From Ricordea florida (lineage: Eukaryota; Cnidaria; Anthozoa; Corallimorpharia; Ricordeidae), in NCBI GenBank assembly GCA_949710005.1, contig OX453283.1, forward strand, positions 24,604,204-24,668,203: a stretch of DNA of 64,000 nt, in the 5' to 3' direction. The translations under genes were made by a program, and so were the position numbers. Every line of letters starts with the position of its first letter. Position 1 is the stretch's first letter. Positions 58,870 to 64,000 of the stretch are shown here, one piece after another. The notes under the pieces were generated by a model that saw only the letters and a program-made list of their open reading frames with translations, ran no database searches and was not told where the DNA came from.

Positions 58870-60460
58870 TAACAAAGAGCCAGAAGATTACCTTAAAAAA
58901 CATTCTCAGAGTTTTCAGTTTAAAAGTATCAGCCCCTCCAAGGTCTTAAAGTTATTAAGCTCAGTCAAAATTGCGAAAGCTACTGGCCTTGACAAAATTT
59001 CAAATAAAATTTTGAGATTAGCCGCACCTGTTATTTACAAGAGCTTAACTGATCTTTTTAACTTTTCCATTACCTCGGGTGAATTTCCTAGCGATTGGAA
59101 GGTTGCAAAGGTCTGTCCGCTCTTTAAATCCGGCGAGAAATGCGATGCCAATAACTATAGACCTATATCGGTTTTACCAAGCATTGCTCGTGTTTTTGAA
59201 AGAATTCTCTTCGAACAAAGTTACCATCACCTTAGTAATAATAAATTGCTTTATTCTCGCCAATCGGGGTTCAGGTCGCTCCACTCAACCGTGTCTGCCC
59301 TACTTGACATGACGAATGATTGGTGTTTCAATATAGATAGGGGCATGGTTAATGGAGTCTTATTTCTTGACCTAAAAAAGGCCTTCGATACCGTTGACCA
59401 CAAGATTCTTCTTAAGAAATTAGAATTTTATGGTTTTGAAGGTATTACTCTACATTGGTTTCAGTCTTATCTTGCAGACAGACAGCAAGTGTGTTGTGTT
59501 AACGGCGTCGTTTCTTCTACTAAGACAATCTCCTGTGGGGTACCTCAAGGGTCCATTTTAGGACCTTTATTGTTTTTGATTTACGTTAATGATATGCCAA
59601 AATGCTTAGGGTACGGAACAGCGAGATTGTTCGCCGACGACACAAACTTAACTTTCAAAAGTTGCAGTCTGCCTGTTTTGCAAAATAAAATGAGTAATGA
59701 TCTAAATGAAATTGCCGCCTGGCTTAATGTCAATAAACTTACTCTTAATTTGTTAAAGACAGATTTTATGTTAATAGGGTCTAGACAAAGAATTGCCGCT
59801 CTTGATGGTAACATAGAACTTTCCTTGTCTAATAGGGATGTTAGGCAAGTAGAGTCCACTAAATGCCTAGGTGTCAATATTGATAAAAACCTGACATGGG
59901 AAGGTCACTTGCAAAGTGTAAAGCAAAAAGTGTCTTCCAACTTACGAGTACTGAAAAAGGTTAAACCTTTTCTAAATAGTGAGAACATCGATACTTTATA
60001 TAGGTCAATTATTGAGCCTTATTTCAGTTATTGTTGTCTTGTCTGGGACTCAATAGGTGACACATTAAGTAATAGTCTTCAAAGGCTTCAAAATAGGGCG
60101 GCTCGTATTGTTACTGGTGCTGCTTATAGTAAGCCTTCTGAAATGATTTTTGAGGAATTAGGCTGGACTCAGTTAAATTCCATGAGACAATTTCACAAGG
60201 CCATTATGATGTTTAAAATTGTTAACGGCTTGGCACCTTCATACCTTACCGAAATGTTCACTTTTAATAACGCCTTAAACAATTACGGTCTGAGATCTTC
60301 TAATTACGACCTAGAACTGCCCAAATGCAGAACTAATTACTATAAGAATAGTTTTGCTTTCAGTGGCGTCAAGGTCTGGAATGCTCTCCCTCGCTACCTC
60401 AAAGAAGAGAGGTCTTTGGAAAAGTTTAAAAGAGGCTTACTACCGGCACTTGTAAAGTAA
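58870..60460 (+). CDS. LINE reverse transcriptase (5' truncated, otherwise open)
   Basis: About 530 codons. Motifs: KATGLDKISNKILRLAAP, VCPLFKSGEKCDANNYRPIS, FLDLKKAFDTVDHKIL (catalytic Asp), GVPQGSILGPLLF, RLFADDTNLT (catalytic DD) and LGVNIDKNLTWEGHL, then the C-terminal domain with LQNRAARIVTGA and VWNALPRYLKEERSLEKFKR. This is the pattern of CR1/L2/Jockey-group LINEs. The endonuclease and 5' parts are missing. The frame has no stops up to 60460. Confidence 0.85.
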
Positions 60461-60601
60461 TTAGTTAAAGATCGCCTTGTAAATTGTTAAGTTTAAGTAC
60501 ATATTTTTAGTATTGTATTAATTAGTTAGTTCACGGATTTTATGGAAACCAAATTTAAACCTGTATGTTTAATTTGATAAGATTTCGTGTATAAATAAAA
60601 G
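58870..60601 (+). mobile_element. 5'-truncated CR1/L2-like LINE
   Basis: It starts inside the reverse-transcriptase N-terminal region at the edge of the microsatellite and ends at 60601 with TAAATAAAAGATTCC, followed by (ATCC)n. The adjoining microsatellites on both sides suggest that insertion used a TATC/ATCC-rich target or that its tail seeded the array. Confidence 0.85.
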
Positions 60602-60708
60602 ATTCCATCCATCCATCCATCCATCTATGTATGTAAGTATGTATCTATGTATGTATCTATCTATGTATCTATGTATGTATGTATGTATCTATCTCTCTAT
60701 CTCTAGAA
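60602..60708 (+). repeat. Microsatellite after the LINE
   Basis: (ATCC)n, then (TATG)n and (TATC)n for about 107 bases. Confidence 0.9.
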
Positions 60709-60879
60709 TTTACATTTTGGTCATCAAAGTTAACAAGTTTTTCTCCTTTTTCCGTTGCGGTGTTAAAAGAAATAGGAAACATGATCTCCGTGTTTCCATA
60801 GAGTTATAGATAGAAACACGAGTGGAAGTTTGGGGGAACGAGAAATGCTGTGGGAACACGAGCCGCAGAGATTTTTATT

Positions 60880-60975
60880 CCAAGTTCCAAGTATTTTTAA
60901 TCCTGTACGTTATAGACACTTCTACTGAAGCCCGAAGGACGAAACGTCCATTAAAGTGTTAGACCACGCAATTTT
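60880..60975 (+). repeat. PLE terminal remnant with hammerhead-like core
   Basis: It reads CTGAAG, CCCGAAGGAC, GAAACGTC, flanked by CACTTCTA and TTAAAGTG arms that pair imperfectly. It matches the layout of the PLE1 terminal motif but is degraded. Confidence 0.4.
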
Positions 60976-61018
60976 AGCAATTACACTGGCAGATATGAAC
61001 CCATCTCCTTCCATCGTA

Positions 61019-61055
61019 GACGGCTGCGTTAGTTCAGCTGGTAGAGCCACACCGT
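61019..61055 (+). repeat. Truncated tRNA-like fragment
   Basis: A GTTAGTTCAGCTGGTAGAGC segment looks like the first half of a tRNA (A box region); the rest is missing. Probably a SINE remnant. Confidence 0.4.
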
Positions 61056-61189
61056 TATTCGCTAATTCGCATGGTTTTTTTAAGGTCAAACTGGCACCGT
61101 TGCTAAGACTACGTTAGTACTACGAAGATCAAATCTTCTATTGCACAAAATTTCGTTTAGTAGGTCCTCGCTGCGAGTTACGGAACCTT

Positions 61190-61510
61190 CTTTATTTGGC
61201 ATCAATAGAACACATGGGACAGAAAGGGACACTCGGGGAGTCAGCTGGGATATGAAAACTTCAGTAAAGTTATTTATAGAAACGGAAGTACGTTTTCCGA
61301 GAGGTCCGCATGACTCCACTGTAATCAAATCCTTCGCTCGCGGCTCGGCTCAAAAAGAGAGTCCTACTCGATACGCCATGATGCATGATTATCACAATGA
61401 GTCATGCAGACTTCTCTGAAAGCGGACTTCCGTGTCCAAAAATAACGTTTCTGAAGTTTTCATATCCCAAGGGCTGGACCGAGAGTGTCTCTCTCCGTCG
61501 CATTTTACCC
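61190..61510. repeat. Imperfect fold-back repeat
   Basis: GGGATATGAAAACTTCAG near 61247 and its complement near 61457 stand at the centre of inverted arms of about 100 bp (61200-61310 and 61395-61500), about 80% alike by eye. A 90-base spacer lies between. No coding. Confidence 0.55.
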
Positions 61511-61672
61511 TCTTGTTGGCATGGATGAGGGTCTGAGTGCTTCGGTTTTTGGCCATAAATCCAGCAGAAGGAAAATTGGTCCATAACGTGCAGTACAAGT
61601 ACATTCCTTGTACTTCATTAGTAAATGATATTTTTTTATTCAGCTTTTTTCAAAACCCATCTGTCCAAATAA

Positions 61673-61676
<4 letters not shown>

Positions 61677-61723
<47 letters not shown>
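61677..61723. repeat. (AAT)n microsatellite
   Basis: About 16 units. Confidence 0.95.
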
Positions 61724-61725
<2 letters not shown>

Positions 61726-61854
61726 CCTTTATTTGAGTGTCGATTGTATTTAGCACTGACGCACTAATTGAGGACACTAAAGCATAAATGAAATCAAATC
61801 AAATCATACTAAATTAAATCAAACAAATCAAATTAAAGAAAATTTTTGTTTTTG

Positions 61855-61992
61855 TGGAGAGGGGAAAAAACCTCTCGGAGCAGAGTAGAGAACTAACAAA
61901 CTCAGCCCACATATGACGCCGGGGCCGGGAATCGAACCCGGGCCTTATTTGTGGAAGGCGAGCGCTCTCACCACTGCGCCAACTCTGCTTCC
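61855..61992 (-). mobile_element. SINE with tRNA-like head, second family
   Basis: On the minus strand: an A box (TGGCGCAGTGG) and B box (GGTTCGATTCC) within a cloverleaf-like head (61918-61990), then CGTCATATGTGGGCTGAGTT and a CTCTACTCTGCTCCGAGAGG tail. This is a repeat type I recall as frequent in corals. It lies in the sulfotransferase intron, directly after the donor of the 62045 exon. Confidence 0.65.
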
Positions 61993-62044
61993 CGCAAAAT
62001 CCAAATTGAACTTGAAACCGCGTGATTACCATTGAGAGCATTAC

Positions 62045-62415
62045 CTTAATTCCTGCTCTGTATGTCCCTTGCCATCCTCCTGATATATTGTACGAGTATA
62101 TGCCGTCCATAGCAACTGGTGTTTCTGCTCGTTTGTCAAACATCGCCTGGAACGCGGACAGTTCGTGAAGCCGATAAAAGAGATAGTATTTCTGCACACC
62201 AAACTTTTTAACTTTCTCTGTTTTGAACTCATCCCAGTGACTCATGATGTTGTATTCATGAGGAATGATGATTTCTGGATGTGCGTCCAAAATGGCTGCC
62301 ACTAGACTGTGACCGCTTCTTGGATGGCCAATGAACATGACGAATGTTTTAACATTGTCATAGATTTGCCTTACCTTGTCCGAAAGGCGCTCTTGATAGC
62401 ACTGGACTTTTTGAA
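62045..62415 (-). CDS. Sulfotransferase-family gene, first visible exon
   Basis: Acceptor at 62416 (TTTTTGCAG), donor after 62045 (AAG/GTAATG). 371 bases, entering in phase 2 and leaving in phase 0. It encodes FVMFIGHPRSGHSLVAAILD, the P-loop-like GHPRSGHS segment that binds the 5'-phosphosulfate of PAPS, then a catalytic-domain stretch to YRAGIK. The full set of visible exons gives about 300 residues. The 5' end of the gene lies further right and was not found. Subfamily (carbohydrate or protein sulfotransferase) cannot be fixed from this. Confidence 0.85.
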
Positions 62416-62638
62416 CTGCAAAAAATAAGTGACAATAAATAAGTCACATGACAAACAAAAATATGGCCCAGAATGCCGTTACACATCCGGGACTTCACTA
62501 TGGTCCAGGCCTCCAGAGTGCTGAAACTAAAAACCTTCCCAGTGACAAAAGCAAAGCCATACAAAGAAAATGGAGGAAAGTGGCAAAACAAGGTGCACTC
62601 ACAGTGCCAATCAATCAATCAATCGATCAATACTATAG

Positions 62639-62866
62639 TGACGGACCATTAGAAAAGTGATGGGGGGGGGGTGGTAAACCCCTCTGCACGAATTTTTTTT
62701 ACTACGTGTGAAAAAGTCACAATTGGACCTTCCCTCTGCATGAATTTTTTTTTTACCTTCTTAATTCTTTGCATGAATTTTTTTCTTGGCATTTTCCTTT
62801 GCATGAATTTTTTTTTGGTTTCCCTCCACCCCCCCCCCCCCATCACTTTTCTAATGGTCCGTCCCT
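62639..62866. mobile_element. Short palindromic MITE with internal CTTTGCATGAA repeats
   Basis: The ends GACGGACCATTAGAAAAGTG and its complement are perfect inverted repeats that continue into G and C runs. The interior has four copies of CTYTGCAYGAATTTTTTT. The target duplication is unclear. Confidence 0.75.
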
Positions 62867-62989
62867 TATTTATACACGTAACGCCTAGGAACTGAGCAGG
62901 TTCGTTCAGAACATGTCCATGTGTGAACTGAATTTCATTCACAAAGGCCAGACCACAACACCGGGATCTACACCCCCTACTCTTTGAGA

Positions 62990-63545
62990 ACAGTGTGTGG
63001 ATTCTTTAACGTCCCGCAAGGTTACACGAACAAGGCTTGTGAGCGGGAACTACGGTTTATCGTCTTTATCTGAGAAGACTAGGAAGTTATTTAAGGAGCT
63101 GAACATTGCTCCTTTTCAAGAGAGAGTAAAAAAAGCAACGGCAAAGATGATCTTCAAAATTTTAAATGGACAATGTCCGACTTACTTACGAAACAAGTTT
63201 AAGCTTTTCCGCGAAATTCATGCAAAGGGAACAAGAAATTCGGCTCACAAGATCGTACTTCCGAAAGTTAAAAAAGGGTCGGGTGTGCGGACTTTTACCT
63301 TCAGTGCAGCAAAAATTGGGAATAGCTTGCCAAATGAAATGAAAGCGTGTAAATCATACGATGGTTTTTGTAGCCAACTCAAAAGTGTGACTCTTTCGGC
63401 TTAGGTAGCTTTATAGAAATGAATTTGTCAGTTATATCTACGTAGCTAGGGATTTATAATTTGACTTGTATATTTTAGTTTTCTTTCTTTGAGGGCCGCG
63501 TGTATATTATCTGTAGATATTTAGTGTCACCCTCATTAAAAAACG
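62990..63545 (+). pseudogene. CR1/L2-like LINE 3' end
   Basis: It encodes a LINE C-terminal segment: FKELNIAPFQERVKKATAKM and KIGNSLPNEMKACKSYDGF, ending in a stop near 63404, then a short 3' UTR to the ATA microsatellite. The reverse transcriptase itself is absent. Confidence 0.65.
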
Positions 63546-63547
63546 TT

Positions 63548-63548
<1 letters not shown>

Positions 63549-63599
<51 letters not shown>
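63549..63599. repeat. (ATA)n microsatellite
   Basis: About 16 units at the LINE 3' end. Confidence 0.95.
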
Positions 63600-63639
63600 G
63601 TCTAACCGGGATCAAAATAAAGCTTGCTATAAAGGTAGC

Positions 63640-63676
63640 TATAAAGCTACCTAAGCCGAAAGAGTCACACTTTTGA
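63640..63676 (-). repeat. Inverted copy of the LINE 3' coding end
   Basis: This segment, with TAAGCCGAAAGAGTCACAC, is the complement of 63380-63416. The two copies lie about 225 bases apart around the microsatellite. Confidence 0.8.
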
Positions 63677-63678
63677 TT

Positions 63679-64000
63679 ATGAGAAGCGGTCAGGTGTGTA
63701 ATGGTGCTGGGTTTAAGAGAGTTGACAGAAAAGTACTGGCAGAATGGACGAAGAAGGTGAATAGAGTAGTGTCAGATATACAATCTAACAATATCACTGA
63801 CACCAATAAATTGATTAATGCTACTGCGATTTACGTAGGAAGACAAATTGGTCTCAAAGTGGGTGGTTATGAGGGAAAAGGAGGCAAAGAACCGCGGTGG
63901 AAAAGGAGAATCAAAGACTCTATTGCAGAGTTACGGAGGCACATCAACATCCTGGAAAGATCTAAACAAGGGAAACTTAAAAGGAAGGAAAAATACTCCA
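63679..64000 (+). CDS. Partial frame running off the window, LINE-like N-terminal region
   Basis: An ATG at 63679 opens a frame with no stop to the window end (107 codons). It reads MRSGQVCNGAGFKRVDRK, then helical basic sequence (WTKKVNRVVSDIQ, then KEPRWKRRIKDSIAELRRHI). It resembles the basic helical region ahead of a reverse transcriptase in some cnidarian LINEs, from memory only. It may lack its true start. Confidence 0.45.
   Translation, partial: MRSGQVCNGAGFKRVDRKVLAEWTKKVNRVVSDIQSNNITDTNKLINATAIYVGRQIGLKVGGYEGKGGKEPRWKRRIKDSIAELRRHINILERSKQGKLKRKEKYS

Noticed and set aside
57890..58872. Long Ile/Tyr/Leu/Ser frame fused to a reverse transcriptase
   Set aside because: The first 325 codons are a stop-free tetranucleotide array read in frame with a 5'-truncated LINE. 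It is a chance fusion.
61814..62044. C-terminal extension of the sulfotransferase exon
   Set aside because: After the donor at 62044 the frame runs into a tRNA-headed SINE; the phase-0 match to the exon at 57159 shows splicing is the better reading.
1..64000. A bacterial or phage origin for the window
   Set aside because: Spliced exons, SINEs, LTR elements, microsatellites and Penelope elements show a nuclear eukaryotic genome.

Overview
This is eukaryotic, AT-rich DNA crowded with mobile elements. The mix of elements suggests a cnidarian, most likely a stony coral. It contains a Maverick/Polinton with cnidarian-type capsid and ATPase genes, Penelope-like elements carrying hammerhead motifs, BEL/Pao and Ty3/gypsy retrotransposons, L1/Tx1-like and CR1/L2-like LINEs, tRNA-headed SINEs, MITEs of hAT type, and long microsatellites. 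There are no bacterial operons, rRNAs or CRISPR arrays. The species call is inference; the element calls rest on motifs, terminal repeats and target-site duplications (TSDs) read from the sequence.

Region by region. 1-5012 is the right third of one Maverick copy, cut by the window edge. 5735-7350 is an old dispersed repeat (copy A). 7387-26918 is a Penelope-like element (PLE1, sense on the minus strand) sitting in a TA microsatellite. A complete 15.5-kb Maverick (7589-23098) is inserted in its 3' UTR, and a 200-N gap separates PLE1 from an inverted second 3' end. 27-32.5 kb holds low-complexity and minisatellite DNA, a broken CR1/L2 LINE, a 409-bp hAT-like element, a 134-bp MITE, a possible host first exon and a 14-bp minisatellite. 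32.5-35 kb is repeat copy B, with a second 134-bp MITE and a 450-bp insertion. 35.2-42.4 kb is a second PLE (minus strand) whose 5' hammerhead motif is split by an intact gypsy element. 42.4-50.04 kb is a decayed L1/Tx1-like LINE interrupted by a fold-back element and by a 3.2-kb TTAA-flanked inverted-repeat element. 50.07-62.42 kb is the clearest host gene, a sulfotransferase on the minus strand. Its last visible exon is split by a complete BEL/Pao element, and its introns hold two SINEs, a roughly 0.94-kb tetranucleotide array and a CR1/L2-like LINE. 62.6-64 kb has a MITE, a LINE 3' end and an open frame running off the window.

The complete Maverick looks like an endogenous virus. Its 354-bp terminal inverted repeats carry outward-in promoters. 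A zinc-ribbon-like Cys/His repeat protein and an orphan gene read inward from the left end, and a DDE integrase and a protein-primed-type family B DNA polymerase sit on the right. Between them lies one minus-strand block of virion-type genes: a candidate minor capsid protein, several small membrane proteins, the packaging ATPase and a double-jelly-roll major capsid candidate. Nearly every gene has a TTTAAAG-like box 20-29 nt before its start codon, a shared promoter signature. All frames in this copy are open and its two TIRs agree, so it is young. The partial copy 18 kb away appears identical over the shared part except for a two-base difference in the TIR.
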